Below are positions 29,391 to 38,585 of a DNA stretch of 64,000 bases, piece by piece (within the stretch, counting starts at the first letter, position 1; each line of letters starts with the position of its first letter). Position numbers and translations under genes: made by a program. The notes under the pieces are model-generated. The model saw only the letters and a list, made by a program, of their open reading frames with translations, did not search any database and had not been told where the DNA came from. The DNA is from Streptomyces spirodelae (GTDB taxonomy: Bacteria; Actinomycetota; Actinomycetes; Streptomycetales; Streptomycetaceae), in NCBI RefSeq assembly GCF_017676385.1, contig NZ_JAFFZN010000008.1:1-64000 (forward strand). The letters run 5' to 3'.

Positions 29391-30449
29391 TCACAGCCCC
29401 CGTACGGCGGCGATGGTGAACGGCGTCTGCGGGGTACCGGGGCCCATCGGTCCGCCCTTGTCGAACTGCGAGCGGACCACGAACAGCGTGCCGCGCTCCC
29501 GAACCAGGGTGGTCGGTATCTGGAGGCCGGGGTCGCTCGCGCGGGCCTCCTGGCGGGCTTCGGTACCGTCGTGGTTCAACCGCCAGCGGCTCAGCGCGTT
29601 GTCGGTGTTGTGGACGACCCACAGCCTGTCGCCCGCGGTCTCCAGACCGTCGGCGTTGCGCAGGTCGGCGCCGTGCAGCCGGACGCGGGACACCTTGCCG
29701 GTGACCGGGTCGAGGCGGTAGAGGCCGCCACCGGTCATGTCCACCGTGACCAGATAGCGGCCGCCGGGTCCGGCCGCTATGCCGTTGAGGGCGTAGGGCA
29801 CCTCGTCGGTGGGTGGGGGCACCGCCTCGGCCAGGTCGAAGCGGGTGACCAGCCGCCCCCGCCCGCCTGTCGCCTGGGCGCGGGCCAGCTGTGCGGGAGT
29901 GACGCGGTAGACGACGTTGCGCACGCTGTCGGTCACATGGGCCGAGCCGTCCGGGGTCAGCACGAGGTCGTTGACGAAGAAGGGGTCGTTTCCGGTGACG
30001 TCGAACCGGGCGAGCAGCCGCCGGGTGCGCAGGTCGTAGACGAAGACGCCCTTGGTGGAGTCGGTGACCCACAGCCGCCCCGCACGGTCGGCCTTGAGGC
30101 CGTTGGCGGTGTGCCGTCCGTCGGTGCCGGCGGGCAGGAAGGTCTCGGCCACGCGGTGTCCGGGCGTCATCCGGTAGACGGCGCCGGTCTCGAAGGAGCC
30201 CGCGTACAGCCGGCCGGAGCACGGGTCGGCGGCGATCCCCTCCGGGTAGACGCGGTCGCCGGGCAGCTCGTACGCGGTCGAGACCCGCAGCCGGGGCGCG
30301 GGTGCGGAGTGGTCGGCGGGTGCGGTGTGCGCGGCCGTCGCCGAGGTGGCGGGCGGCGCGGTGAACGCCGTGAGCGAGGTGGCCGTTGTAGCCACCGCGA
30401 GCGCGGTCAGCGCGAAACGGCGCCGGGAGGGGTAGGGCTGACGGGAAAT
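29391..30449 (-). CDS. Secreted SMP-30/gluconolactonase-like beta-propeller, probable ATT start
   Basis: A six-bladed propeller of the SMP-30/strictosidine synthase-like kind (repeated YPEGIAADP, TANGLKADRAGRLWVTDS, VNDLVLTPDGSAHVTDS, ALNGIAAGPGGRYLV, RNADGLETAGDRLWVVHN). The only GTG start in frame (30395) has no ribosome site and would truncate the export signal. Eighteen codons upstream an ATT at 30447-30449 sits 7 nt after GGAGG. Starting there gives ISRQPYPSRRRFALTALAVA, a twin-arginine signal peptide (SRRRF) with a hydrophobic core. An in-frame stop lies further upstream, and there is no ATG or GTG between. Tat export is therefore inferred. It is divergent from a MarR regulator that probably controls it. 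Confidence 0.75.
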   Translation of the reverse strand: MSRQPYPSRRRFALTALAVATTATSLTAFTAPPATSATAAHTAPADHSAPAPRLRVSTAYELPGDRVYPEGIAADPCSGRLYAGSFETGAVYRMTPGHRVAETFLPAGTDGRHTANGLKADRAGRLWVTDSTKGVFVYDLRTRRLLARFDVTGNDPFFVNDLVLTPDGSAHVTDSVRNVVYRVTPAQLARAQATGGRGRLVTRFDLAEAVPPPTDEVPYALNGIAAGPGGRYLVTVDMTGGGLYRLDPVTGKVSRVRLHGADLRNADGLETAGDRLWVVHNTDNALSRWRLNHDGTEARQEARASDPGLQIPTTLVRERGTLFVVRSQFDKGGPMGPGTPQTPFTIAAVRGL

Positions 30450-30540
30450 GGTGTGCCTCCAGTGACAGAAGGGGCCCAGGTCAGCGGTGAAGAACCGCTA
30501 CGGGAATGAGGGCCCTCCCATGAGAATGTACACGCAAGTC

Positions 30541-30556
30541 TATTAGAGCTCTAATA
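30541..30556. promoter_or_regulatory. 16-bp perfect palindrome, MarR operator
   Basis: TATTAGAGCTCTAATA is a perfect 16-bp palindrome in the 151-bp region between the divergent propeller and MarR genes. It is AT-rich in otherwise GC-rich DNA and centred 52 bp upstream of the marR-type start. MarR proteins bind such sites as dimers and usually repress both flanking genes. Confidence 0.75.
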
Positions 30557-30600
30557 TTCGTCAAGATTCTTCTCCTTGGGCTGGTGGCTACGATGCGTGG

Positions 30601-31044
30601 ATGACCTCCATGCCCGCCTCCGAGCGCCTGGGCTCGCACATCAAGGAAGCCGAGCACGCGCTCAACGCGACCAAGCACGCCGTGCTCAAGCCTGCCGGGC
30701 TGACGGTCCCTCAGTACGCGGCGCTGCTCCAGCTCGCCGAGAACCCCGGCATCCCGGCCGCCGCCCTCGCCCGGGCCTGCCGGGTGACGGCGCCGACGAT
30801 GAACACGGTCCTCAAGAACCTCCAGCAGCGCGGCCTGATCACCCGCACCCCCCACCCCTGGCACCGCAATGTGCTGGAGACCCGGCTGACGGAGCTCGGG
30901 ACACAGGTGATGGCCGAAGCCGACGAGAACGCCGTACGGGTCGAGCGGGGACTGGCGGCCCAGTTCACCGACGAGGAGCGCGCCCAGCTGATCTCACTGC
31001 TGGCGCGGTGCTCCGGCTACCTGGAGTCGGTACGGCCCGGGTGA
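30601..31044 (+). CDS. MarR-family transcriptional regulator
   Basis: 147 residues, a winged-helix dimeric repressor. The DNA-binding part runs from LTVPQYAALLQLAEN through AALARACRVTAPTMNTVLKNL (recognition helix) to the wing GLITRTPHPWHRNVLETRLTELG. Terminal helices (EERAQLISLLARC) form the dimer interface. ATG 30601 and 30610 are both possible. It is divergent from the secreted propeller gene with a 16-bp palindrome between them, so autoregulation and control of the propeller gene are likely. The ligand is unknown; MarR proteins commonly sense phenolics or oxidants. Confidence 0.9.
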   Translation: MTSMPASERLGSHIKEAEHALNATKHAVLKPAGLTVPQYAALLQLAENPGIPAAALARACRVTAPTMNTVLKNLQQRGLITRTPHPWHRNVLETRLTELGTQVMAEADENAVRVERGLAAQFTDEERAQLISLLARCSGYLESVRPG

Positions 31045-31081
31045 ACCGGCCGCCGTGCGGCGGGTGCAGACCTGCGCGGGC

Positions 31082-31603
31082 TCACTCCCCCCGGAAGCGG
31101 TCCCACAGCCGGGGCAGCCGGTCGGCCAGCGCCAACGGGTCCTCCATGTTGAGGGGCACGCCGTCCGGGTCGGCCGGTGCCTCCGGCAGGCCCAGGTCGG
31201 GCAGGACGGTACCGGTCAGCTGTTCGTACGCCTCGTCGGCCGCGAAGCCCAGTTCCTCGCCGTCTCCGTCGAGCTCCTCGTCGAAGTCGTCCAGCAGCTC
31301 GGCGAGGGCGTCGGCGTCGTGCGCCGCTCCCTCGAAGACCTCCCGGCCCTGGCCGATCAGCCAGCACCGGAAGGAGTCGAACGCGTCGTCGCTCGCGCCG
31401 TCCAGCAGAATCCAGGCGGCGGCCCACAGGTCCCATTGGTAGGAGCGGTTGTAGCGCGACTCGAAGTGGCGGGCGAAGTACGTCACCGCGTCGGGGTCGA
31501 GCTGGGTGAGCCGCTCGACCAGCAGATCCGCCTGTTCCTGGGGGTCGCCGTCGGCCTCCTGGCGGGTGGAGTCGATCAGCTCCCAGAACTCCGTCTCGTC
31601 CAT
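31082..31603 (-). CDS. DUF4240 domain protein
   Basis: 173 residues, acidic and soluble. The opening MDETEFWELIDSTRQEADGD and the middle RCWLIGQGREVFEGA are diagnostic of DUF4240, which occurs widely in actinobacteria and may act as a cargo or immunity-like protein in other contexts; no function is proven. ATG 31603 is chosen as the family's usual first residue; a GTG lies one codon earlier. Convergent with the MarR gene (37 bp apart) and divergent from the SDR gene. Confidence 0.85.
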   Translation of the reverse strand: MDETEFWELIDSTRQEADGDPQEQADLLVERLTQLDPDAVTYFARHFESRYNRSYQWDLWAAAWILLDGASDDAFDSFRCWLIGQGREVFEGAAHDADALAELLDDFDEELDGDGEELGFAADEAYEQLTGTVLPDLGLPEAPADPDGVPLNMEDPLALADRLPRLWDRFRGE

Positions 31604-31633
31604 CACGCCCTCAGCATCGGGCCTGAGACGGCG

Positions 31634-31654
31634 TGGCGCACGCGGAGTGCGCCA
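31634..31654. other. Hairpin/palindrome in the divergent DUF4240-SDR region
   Basis: TGGCGCAC and GTGCGCCA flank a 5-nt spacer. As the site lies between divergent starts it is more likely an operator than a terminator. No regulator is obviously tied to it. Confidence 0.3.
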
Positions 31655-31780
31655 GATGCGGCTGTGTCGTTATGAGACATGAACCACACGGCATTCCGTA
31701 TTCGATATCCGACAGAGGCTGTCCGGTATTGCTGCCAGCGTCTTCTTCCTGCGAACCAGCGCAGCAACGAAGGAGGAACA

Positions 31781-32731
31781 GTGAAGGAACCGAGCAGCTC
31801 CCGCGGGCCGCTGGCCGGCAAGGTCGCCCTGGTCGCGGGTGCCACCAGGGGGGCGGGACGCGCCATGGCGGTCGAGCTGTGCCGCGCCGGGGCGACCGTC
31901 TACGCGACGGGCCGTACCACCCGGGAGCGGGCCAGCGAGGTCGGCAGGACGAGCGAGACCATCGAGGAGACGGCCGAACTGGCGAGCGAGGCGGGTGCGA
32001 GCGGTGGAGGGGGCAGCGGACACGCCGCCGCCGTCGACCACCTCGACCCCGAACAGGTGCGTGAACTCCTCGCACGTATCGACCGTGAACAGGGTGCCCT
32101 CGACATCCTCGTCAACGACCTGTGGGGCGGCGACCACCTGGTCGGCTTCGACAAGAAGCTGTGGGAGCACGACCTGGCCGACGGGCTGCGCGTCCTGCGG
32201 CTCGGCATCGACAGCCACCTCATCACCAGTACGTACGCCCTGCCGCTGCTGACCCGGCGGCCGGGCGGGCTGCTGATCGAGGTCACCGACGGCACCGAGG
32301 AGTTCAACCAGCGCTACCGGCAGCCCGTCTACTACGACCTGGCCAAGACCGCACCCCTGCGGATCGCCCGCGCGCTGGCCGAGGAGACCAAGGAGCACGG
32401 CACCACCGCCGTCTGTCTGACCCCCGGCTGGCTGCGCTCGGAGACGATGCTCGACACCCATTTCAAGGTGTCGGAGGACGACTGGCGCGACGGGTGCGCC
32501 AAGGACCCGAACTTCGCCATCTCCGAGAGCCCCGTCTTCGTCGGCCGCGCCGTGGCCGCGCTCGCCGCCGACCCGGACGTGGCGCGCTGGAACGGCCAGT
32601 CCGTCTCCAGCGGCGGCCTCGCCAAGGTCTACGGCTTCACGGATGTGGACGGCTCGGCACCGGACGCCTGGCGGTATCTGCAGGACCTCGATACCGCGGA
32701 GGGACCGCTGGACGCCGGCACCTACCGTTAG
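31781..32731 (+). CDS. Short-chain dehydrogenase/reductase
   Basis: 316 residues, cytosolic. The cofactor motif VALVAGATRGAGRAMAVELC fits TGxxxGxG, and an Arg in the following ATGRTT segment suggests NADP(H). The catalytic Tyr and Lys appear as YYDLAK, with the expected Asp-containing DILVNDLWGGD strand. Members of this longer SDR group often act on small carbonyl compounds; the substrate is unknown. GTG 31781 follows a perfect AAGGAGG. It is a single gene with a terminator shared with the convergent WYL regulator. Confidence 0.88.
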   Translation: MKEPSSSRGPLAGKVALVAGATRGAGRAMAVELCRAGATVYATGRTTRERASEVGRTSETIEETAELASEAGASGGGGSGHAAAVDHLDPEQVRELLARIDREQGALDILVNDLWGGDHLVGFDKKLWEHDLADGLRVLRLGIDSHLITSTYALPLLTRRPGGLLIEVTDGTEEFNQRYRQPVYYDLAKTAPLRIARALAEETKEHGTTAVCLTPGWLRSETMLDTHFKVSEDDWRDGCAKDPNFAISESPVFVGRAVAALAADPDVARWNGQSVSSGGLAKVYGFTDVDGSAPDAWRYLQDLDTAEGPLDAGTYR

Positions 32732-32738
32732 CCCGGCA

Positions 32739-32773
32739 CCCCCAGGGGCGCGGGGGGACTGCTCCCCTGGGGG
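32739..32773. terminator. Bidirectional terminator between SDR and WYL regulator genes
   Basis: CCCCCAGGGG pairs with CCCCTGGGGG (10 bp) around a 15-nt loop, filling the 42-bp gap between the two convergent stop codons. Confidence 0.65.
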
Positions 32774-33766
32774 CTACTCCACCAGGTAGAGGGCACCCAT
32801 GGCGCGCGCCGCCTGCGCACAGCGGCTCCGCAAGGAGCCGGGCGCCAGCACCTCGCACTCCGGGCCGAGAGCGAGGAGCTGCTCGTAGGCCACCTCCTCG
32901 CTCTCCACCGGCAGCGTCACCGTCGTACGGCCCTGGTCGTCGACGGTGCCGCGTGCCAGCGCCTCCTCGGCGGCCGTCCGGTCGGTGACGTACCGCAGCC
33001 GGCGGGCGCCCGGCCCGGTCAGCCGCAGCGTCACCTGCTCGCGCAGGATGGCGCGCGCGAACGCGGCCGCCTGCTCCGTCCAGAACGCGGCCAGGTCGAA
33101 ATCGGCGTCCCGCTCGAAGTGCTCGTCGTGGACGGTGACCTCGGTGAACCGGTCGACGCGGTACACCCTCCAGGGGTCCCGGCCCCGGCGGTCGGCATCC
33201 GCCGGGACACGGGCCGCCAGATACCACCGGCCCGCCTTGAGTACCAGCCCGTACGGCTCCAGCTCCCGCTCGACCTCGCTCTTCTTCCCCTTGTAGCGGA
33301 CGGCCACCCCGCGGTCCGACCAGACGGCGTCGGCCAGCGCGGGCAGCAGCGGCGGTGTCTCGGGCGCCTGCCACCACCCCGGGGCATCCAGGTGAAAACG
33401 CTGCGCCGTGCTGGCGTGCACATCGCGCAGCGCGGGGTCCAGCGCCGCCGAGACCTTCAGTTTCGCCGCCGAGGCCGCATCGTCCAGGCCCAGGTCCCGC
33501 AGCGCCGAGGGCACGCCCGACAGGAACAGTGCCTCCGCCTCGCTGCGGCCCATGCCGGTCAGCCGCGTACGGTAGCCGCCGATCAGCCGGTAGCCGCCCG
33601 CGCGGCCCCGGTCCGCGTATACCGGCACGCCCGCCTCGGAGAGGGCCAGCATGTCCCGCGAGACCGTACGCTCGGAGACCTCCAGCTCCTCCGCGAGCTG
33701 CGCGGCCGTCATCTCCCGCCGTGTCTGGAGCAGGAGAACCATCCTGATCAGCCGGGCTGCCCGCAT
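32774..33766 (-). CDS. YafY-type HTH/WYL-domain transcriptional regulator
   Basis: 330 residues. An N-terminal DeoR-like HTH (TAAQLAEELEVSERTVSRDML) is followed by the RGRAGGYRLIGGYRTRLTG wing and a WYL effector domain (VERELEPYGLVLKAGRWYLAAR). A C-terminal WCX extension with VTLRLTGPGARRL follows. WYL regulators sense nucleotides, DNA ends or other ligands and may activate or repress. ATG 33766 has GGGAGG upstream. It is divergent from the NSS transporter gene across 74 bp, which makes that transporter a plausible target. Confidence 0.9.
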   Translation of the reverse strand: MRAARLIRMVLLLQTRREMTAAQLAEELEVSERTVSRDMLALSEAGVPVYADRGRAGGYRLIGGYRTRLTGMGRSEAEALFLSGVPSALRDLGLDDAASAAKLKVSAALDPALRDVHASTAQRFHLDAPGWWQAPETPPLLPALADAVWSDRGVAVRYKGKKSEVERELEPYGLVLKAGRWYLAARVPADADRRGRDPWRVYRVDRFTEVTVHDEHFERDADFDLAAFWTEQAAAFARAILREQVTLRLTGPGARRLRYVTDRTAAEEALARGTVDDQGRTTVTLPVESEEVAYEQLLALGPECEVLAPGSLRSRCAQAARAMGALYLVE

Positions 33767-33840
33767 GCTGAATACCCCTCCCGTGGGCCGTGTCCCGCTG
33801 TTACCGTTCCGCCCGTTATACAACGAACAAGGAAACGGTC

Positions 33841-35367
33841 ATGTCTCAGCAAACTCGCGAACAGCGCGAACAGTGGGGCTCGCGAGCCGGCTTCCTGATG
33901 GCGGCCATCGGCTCCGCCATCGGGTTGGGCAACATCTGGCGCTTCCCCGCCGAGGCGTACAAGAACGGCGGCGGGGCCTTCCTGCTGCCCTATCTCGTCG
34001 CGCTGCTGACGGCGGGGCTCCCGCTGCTCATTCTCGAATACACGGTCGGCCGCAAGTACCGGAAGTCGCCGCCTGCGGCGTTCCGGCAGATCTCCCGCCC
34101 CGCCGAGGCCATCGGCTGGTGGCAGGTCGTGATCTGCTTCGTCATCGCCTCCTACTACGCGGTGATCGTCGCCTGGGCCGTGCGGTACGCCGGATTCTCC
34201 TTCGGCAAGGACTGGGGCAAGGACCCCGAGAAGTTCTTCATGGGGGACTTCCTGCAGGCCGGGAGCGAGCCCGGGCTGCCCAGCTCCCTCGTCGGCAACG
34301 TCTTCTGGCCCCTGCTGGCCGTGTGGATCATCGTGCTGGCCATTCTCGCGCTGGGTGTACGGCGCGGTATCGAACGGGCCAACAAGATCTTCATCCCGGC
34401 CCTGGTGTTCTTCTTCCTGATCCTGGTCGTCCGCGCCGTCACACTCGACGGCGCCAGCAAGGGCCTGGACGCGCTCTTCTCCCCCGACTGGAGCGCGCTG
34501 ACCGACGGCAGCGTCTGGGTCGCCGCCTACGGGCAGATCTTCTTCTCGCTCTCCATCGGCTTCGGCATCATGGTCACCTACGCCTCCTACCTGGGGCGCC
34601 GCGCCGACCTGACCGGCTCGGCACTGGTGGCCGGCTTCGCCAACAGCTCCTTCGAGATCCTCGCCGGCATCGGCGTCTTCGCCACCCTCGGCTTCATGGC
34701 GCAGGCCAACGGCGCGGCCGTCGACGACGTGGTCAGCGAAGGCGTGGGCCTGGCCTTCATCGCTTTCCCGGCCGTCATCTCTCAGATGCCGCTGGGCGCG
34801 GCCTTCGGCGTCATCTTCTTCGTCTCGCTGGCCATCGCGGGCCTCTCCTCGCTGGTCAGCATCGTGCAGGTGGTCATCTCCGCCGTCCAGGACCGCACCG
34901 GCATGCGCCGCGTGCCCGCCGTGTGGACCGTCGGCGGTCTGGTGGCCGTCGTCTCGCTGGTCCTCTTCCCCACGGACGCCGGCCTCTCGCTGCTGGACGC
35001 GGCCGACCACTTCATCAACCAGTACGGCATCGCGCTGGCCGCGCTGTTCTTCCTGGTCGTGATGGCCTGGATCCTGCGCCGCCTGCGGCCCTTCCAGGCC
35101 AACGCGGATGAGACCTCCGCGGTGCGGCTGGGCGTCTGGTGGCGGGTCTGCCTCGGGGTGATCACCCCGCTGGTGCTCGGCTGGATGATGGTCGACAGCC
35201 TGCGCAAGGAGTTCGACGAGAACTACGGCGGCTACCCCACCTCCTTCCTCGCCTGGGCGGGGTGGGGTGTCGCGGTCGGCGCCCTGGTCGTGGGCGTCCT
35301 GATCTCCCTCATCCCCTGGCGCGGAGCGCCCGTCGAGGGTGACGCTGAACGGGAGGAGGTGCGCTGA
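33841..35367 (+). CDS. Sodium-dependent amino-acid transporter (NSS family, MetP-like)
   Basis: 508 residues with 11-12 transmembrane helices, plasma membrane. The first helix carries the family's unwound substrate/sodium site: GSAIGLGNIWRFPAEAYKNGGGAFLLPY (partly quoted). The pattern matches bacterial LeuT/MetP-type Na+ symporters of neutral amino acids. ATG 33841 is preceded by AAGGAAA. The stop overlaps the ATG of a 33-codon gene (TGATG) of the MetS type, a subunit known to be needed by C. glutamicum MetP. Methionine and alanine are therefore the best-guess substrates. Divergent from a WYL regulator. Confidence 0.9.
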   Translation: MSQQTREQREQWGSRAGFLMAAIGSAIGLGNIWRFPAEAYKNGGGAFLLPYLVALLTAGLPLLILEYTVGRKYRKSPPAAFRQISRPAEAIGWWQVVICFVIASYYAVIVAWAVRYAGFSFGKDWGKDPEKFFMGDFLQAGSEPGLPSSLVGNVFWPLLAVWIIVLAILALGVRRGIERANKIFIPALVFFFLILVVRAVTLDGASKGLDALFSPDWSALTDGSVWVAAYGQIFFSLSIGFGIMVTYASYLGRRADLTGSALVAGFANSSFEILAGIGVFATLGFMAQANGAAVDDVVSEGVGLAFIAFPAVISQMPLGAAFGVIFFVSLAIAGLSSLVSIVQVVISAVQDRTGMRRVPAVWTVGGLVAVVSLVLFPTDAGLSLLDAADHFINQYGIALAALFFLVVMAWILRRLRPFQANADETSAVRLGVWWRVCLGVITPLVLGWMMVDSLRKEFDENYGGYPTSFLAWAGWGVAVGALVVGVLISLIPWRGAPVEGDAEREEVR

Positions 35368-35468
35368 TGTCCGCAGGAGCCATCGTGATGATGGCCGTGG
35401 CCGTCCTGATCGTCTGGGGCGGCCTGATCGCCGCCATCTTGCGCTTGCGCAAGCACCCGTCGGAGTAG
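35367..35468 (+). CDS. NSS transporter small subunit, MetS-like (33 residues)
   Basis: A very short ORF beginning MSAGAIVMMAVAVLIVWGG, a single transmembrane span, and ending ILRLRKHPSE. It shares one base with the stop of the transporter gene, so translation is coupled. This sequence pattern fits the methionine/alanine import small subunit family. It would sit beside the large transporter in the membrane. Confidence 0.85.
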   Translation: MSAGAIVMMAVAVLIVWGGLIAAILRLRKHPSE

Positions 35469-35484
35469 CCGGCCCGCACAGCAG

Positions 35485-35517
35485 AGTTCCCCGCGCCCCG
35501 AAGGGGCGCGGGGAACT
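35485..35517. terminator. Terminator made of a Streptomyces interspersed palindrome
   Basis: A perfect 15-bp stem, AGTTCCCCGCGCCCC with GGGGCGCGGGGAACT, around GAA. It lies between the convergent MetS-like and aceE genes. The same arm occurs in the repeats at 38558-38585 and 45531-45558. Confidence 0.75.
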
Positions 35518-35629
35518 GCGCGCTCAGCGGCAAACCCTTCGGGGCTCGGGCAACGGCCCGAGCCCCGGTGGCACGTCTCCACGAGGATGCACCCCGCGAA
35601 GATGGACCCCGCGAAGCGTAGGCGCCCGC

Positions 35630-38317
35630 CTACGCGAGGCCGTACTTCTCGGCGGCCCGGCGGACGTCCTCCGCCTTGACCTCGCCCCGCCGCGCGAGCC
35701 GCGACAGGGCGGCGACCACGACGGACTCCGCGTCGACGCCGAAGTACCGCCGTGCCGCCTCGCGGGTGTCGGAGAGGCCGAAGCCGTCCGTGCCCAGCGA
35801 GGCCCAGTCCTGCTCGACCCACTGGCTGATCTGGTCCGGCACGGCACGCATCCAGTCGCTGACGGCCAGCACGGGGCCGGGCGCGCCCTCCAGCGCACGG
35901 GTCACATACGGCACCCGCTCCTCACCGCGCAGCGCCGCCGCGTCGCACTCCATGGCCTCACGCCGCAGCTCCGTCCAGGACGGGGCCGACCACACATCGG
36001 CGGCCACGCCCCACTCCTCGGCGAGGATGCGCTGCGCCTCCAGCACCCAGTGGATCGCCGTTCCGGAGGACAGCAGCTGGATACGGGGGGCGTCCGCGGG
36101 CGCGGCCTCCGCCTCCTTGAAGCGGTAGAGGCCCTTGAGGATGCCCTCCTCGACGCCCTCGCCCTCGGGCATGGGCGGCTGCACCTTGGTCTCGTTGTAG
36201 ACCGTCAGGTAGTAGAAGACGTTCTCCTGCGCGGCCGCGTCCGGGCCGTACATCCGGCGCAGGCCCTCCTTGACGATGACGCCCACCTCGTAGGCGAACG
36301 CCGGGTCGTAGGAGATGACCGCCGGGTTGGTGGCGGCCAGCAGGTGCGAGTGGCCGTCGGCGTGCTGGAGGCCCTCGCCGGTCATCGTCGTACGGCCTGC
36401 CGTGGCGCCGATGACGAAGCCGCGGCCGAGCTGGTCGGCGAGCGCCCAGAACTGGTCGGCGGTGCGCTGGAACCCGAACATCGAGTAGAAGATGTAGAAC
36501 GGGATCATCGGCTCGCCGTGCGTGGCGTACGACGTCGCCGCCGCGGTGAAGTCCGCCAGCGAACCGGCCTCGGTGATCCCCTCGTTGAGGATCTGGCCGT
36601 CCTTGGCCTCCTTGTAGTACAGCAGCTGGTCGCGGTCGACCGGGTCGTAGTTCTGGCCCAGCGGCGAGTAGATACCGGCCGACGGGAACAGCGACTCCAT
36701 ACCGAACGTACGGGCCTCGTCCGGGACGATCGGCACCCAGCGCTTGCCGGTCTCCTTCTCCCGCATCAGATCCTTGACCAGCCGCACGAACGCCATCGTG
36801 GTGGCGATCTCCTGCGACCCCGAGCCCTTCTTCAGCACGTCGAAGGGCTTCTCGGCGGGGGAGGGCAGGCCGACCGGGTGCACCTTGCGGGCCGGCGCCG
36901 GGCCGCCGAGTGCGGCGCGCCGCTCCTGGAGGTAGCGCACCTCGGGCGAGTCGGGGCCCGGGTGCACGTACGGCACCAGCTCGTCGTCCAGCTTGCTGTC
37001 CGGGATGGGCAGCTCCAGCAGGTCCCGCATGGCGCGGAACTCCTTGCCGGTGAGCTTCTTCATCTGGTGGTTGGCGTTGCGGGACTCGAAGCCCGGGCCC
37101 AGCGTCCAGCCCTTGACGGTCTGCGCCAGGATCACCGTCGGGGCGCCCTCGTGCTCGACGGCTGCCTTGTACGCCGCGTACACCTTGCGCGGCTCGTGGC
37201 CGGCGCGGGAGGTCTTGAACAGCTCGGTGATCTTGTCGTCCGACAGCAGCTTGCCGAGCTCGACCAGGGCCGGGGAGGCGCCGAAGAAGTGCTCGCGGAT
37301 GTAGGCCGCGTCGCGGGTGGCGTACGTCTGGAACTGCGCGTCCGGCACCTCGCGCAGCCGCCGGGTGAGCGCGCCCGTGGTGTCCAGCGCGAACACCTCG
37401 TCCCAGGCGGAGCCCCACAGCGACTTGATGACGTTCCAGCCGGCAGCGCGGAACTGGGTCTCCAGCTCCTGCACGATCTTGAAGTTCGCGCGGACCGGGC
37501 CGTCCAGCCGCTGGAGGTTGCAGTTGATGACGAACGTGAGGTTGTCCAGCTGCTCCCGCCCGGCCAGGGCGAGCGCCGCTGTCGACTCGGGCTCGTCCAT
37601 CTCGCCGTCACCGAGGAAGGCCCATACGTGCGAGGCGGAGGTGTCCTTGATGCCGCGGTGGGTCAGATAGCGGTTGAACCGCGCCTGGTAGATCGCCGAG
37701 ATCGGGCCCAGACCCATGGAGACGGTGGGGAACTCCCACAGCCACGGCAGCCTGCGCGGGTGCGGGTAGGACGGCAGCCCGTCGCCTCCCGCCTCCTGCC
37801 GGAACCGGTCCAGGTGCGCCTCGGTGAGCCGCCCGTCGAGGAAGGCGCGGGCGTAGATGCCGGGGGAGGCGTGGCCCTGGACGTAGAGCTGGTCACCACT
37901 GCCGTCGCCCTCCTTCCCCCTGAAGAAGTGCTCGAAGCCCGTCTCGTACAGCCAGGCCGCCGAGGCGAACGTCGCTATATGGCCGCCGAGGCCGTAGCGG
38001 CTGCCGCGGGTGACCATGGCCGCCGCGTTCCAGCGGTTCCACGCGGTGATGCGGGACTCCATCGCCTCGTCACCCGGGAAGGCGGGCTCGGCCGAGGTCG
38101 GGATGGTGTTGACGTACTCCGTCTCCAGCAGGGCCGGTACGGCCAGACCGCTGTGCTGCGCGTGCTCCACGGTACGGCGCACCAGGTACGCGGCTCGTTC
38201 GTCGCCCGCGTGTGCCGCGACGGCGTCGAGCGACTCGCGCCACTCGCCGGTCTCCTGCGGATCACGGTCCGGGAGCTGGTCCAGCTCGCTCGGATACGGG
38301 CGTACGGGATCGGGCAT
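35630..38317 (-). CDS. aceE: Pyruvate dehydrogenase E1, homodimeric type
   Basis: An 895-residue thiamine diphosphate enzyme that decarboxylates pyruvate and acetylates the lipoyl group of E2, feeding acetyl-CoA to the citric acid cycle. The length matches AceE (~890-915). The TPP motif GDG...N is visible as [13 protein letters not shown] followed ~20 residues later by FVINCN. Other markers are [14 protein letters not shown] and [20 protein letters not shown] 38317 has GGAAGGTGG upstream and opens [18 protein letters not shown] GntR-family gene and a 17-bp palindrome lie upstream; sucB and lpd, which provide E2 and E3 activities in actinobacterial hybrid complexes, follow further upstream on the same strand. 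Confidence 0.96.
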   Translation of the reverse strand: MPDPVRPYPSELDQLPDRDPQETGEWRESLDAVAAHAGDERAAYLVRRTVEHAQHSGLAVPALLETEYVNTIPTSAEPAFPGDEAMESRITAWNRWNAAAMVTRGSRYGLGGHIATFASAAWLYETGFEHFFRGKEGDGSGDQLYVQGHASPGIYARAFLDGRLTEAHLDRFRQEAGGDGLPSYPHPRRLPWLWEFPTVSMGLGPISAIYQARFNRYLTHRGIKDTSASHVWAFLGDGEMDEPESTAALALAGREQLDNLTFVINCNLQRLDGPVRANFKIVQELETQFRAAGWNVIKSLWGSAWDEVFALDTTGALTRRLREVPDAQFQTYATRDAAYIREHFFGASPALVELGKLLSDDKITELFKTSRAGHEPRKVYAAYKAAVEHEGAPTVILAQTVKGWTLGPGFESRNANHQMKKLTGKEFRAMRDLLELPIPDSKLDDELVPYVHPGPDSPEVRYLQERRAALGGPAPARKVHPVGLPSPAEKPFDVLKKGSGSQEIATTMAFVRLVKDLMREKETGKRWVPIVPDEARTFGMESLFPSAGIYSPLGQNYDPVDRDQLLYYKEAKDGQILNEGITEAGSLADFTAAATSYATHGEPMIPFYIFYSMFGFQRTADQFWALADQLGRGFVIGATAGRTTMTGEGLQHADGHSHLLAATNPAVISYDPAFAYEVGVIVKEGLRRMYGPDAAAQENVFYYLTVYNETKVQPPMPEGEGVEEGILKGLYRFKEAEAAPADAPRIQLLSSGTAIHWVLEAQRILAEEWGVAADVWSAPSWTELRREAMECDAAALRGEERVPYVTRALEGAPGPVLAVSDWMRAVPDQISQWVEQDWASLGTDGFGLSDTREAARRYFGVDAESVVVAALSRLARRGEVKAEDVRRAAEKYGLA

Positions 38318-38438
38318 GGTGGCCACCTTCCGGACGTGTAGGCCCCTCCAAACGGGTCGGGAGGGCGGTTGTGCGGGTGGGCGTTGTGAACCCTGACGGG
38401 CAGGACAGGGGGCACCCAACGAAGGGACTCTACGCCTG

Positions 38439-38455
38439 TGATCGATGATCGATCA
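38439..38455. promoter_or_regulatory. 17-bp palindromic operator upstream of aceE
   Basis: TGATCGAT-G-ATCGATCA is a perfect inverted repeat with a single central base, about 122 bp upstream of the aceE start and 141 bp downstream of the gntR stop. Its size and symmetry fit a GntR/FCD dimer site. The adjacent GntR protein is the obvious candidate binder, by inference. Confidence 0.6.
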
Positions 38456-38557
38456 AAGCTTCTCGCGAAATTGGCATTCCGTGCCGTGAAAGTCGGCACC
38501 GGATGCCGGGGGCTCGCCGCTGCGCCCGGTGCGCGTTGCCGAGTGCGGGCCCCGGGC

Positions 38558-38585
38558 GGCTGGTCGCGCAGTTCCCCGCGCCCCT
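38558..38585 (+). repeat. Interspersed repeat copy (GGCTGGTCGCGCAGTTCCCC type)
   Basis: The 28 nt here are identical to the reverse complement of 45531-45558 and share the GTTCCCCGCGCCCC core with 35485-35517. This is the widespread Streptomyces interspersed palindrome, placed just downstream of a gene (gntR). Confidence 0.75.

Noticed and set aside
35339..38341. A 1000-codon plus-strand frame opposite aceE
   Set aside because: It is an antisense artefact. AceE on the minus strand shows full family motifs.
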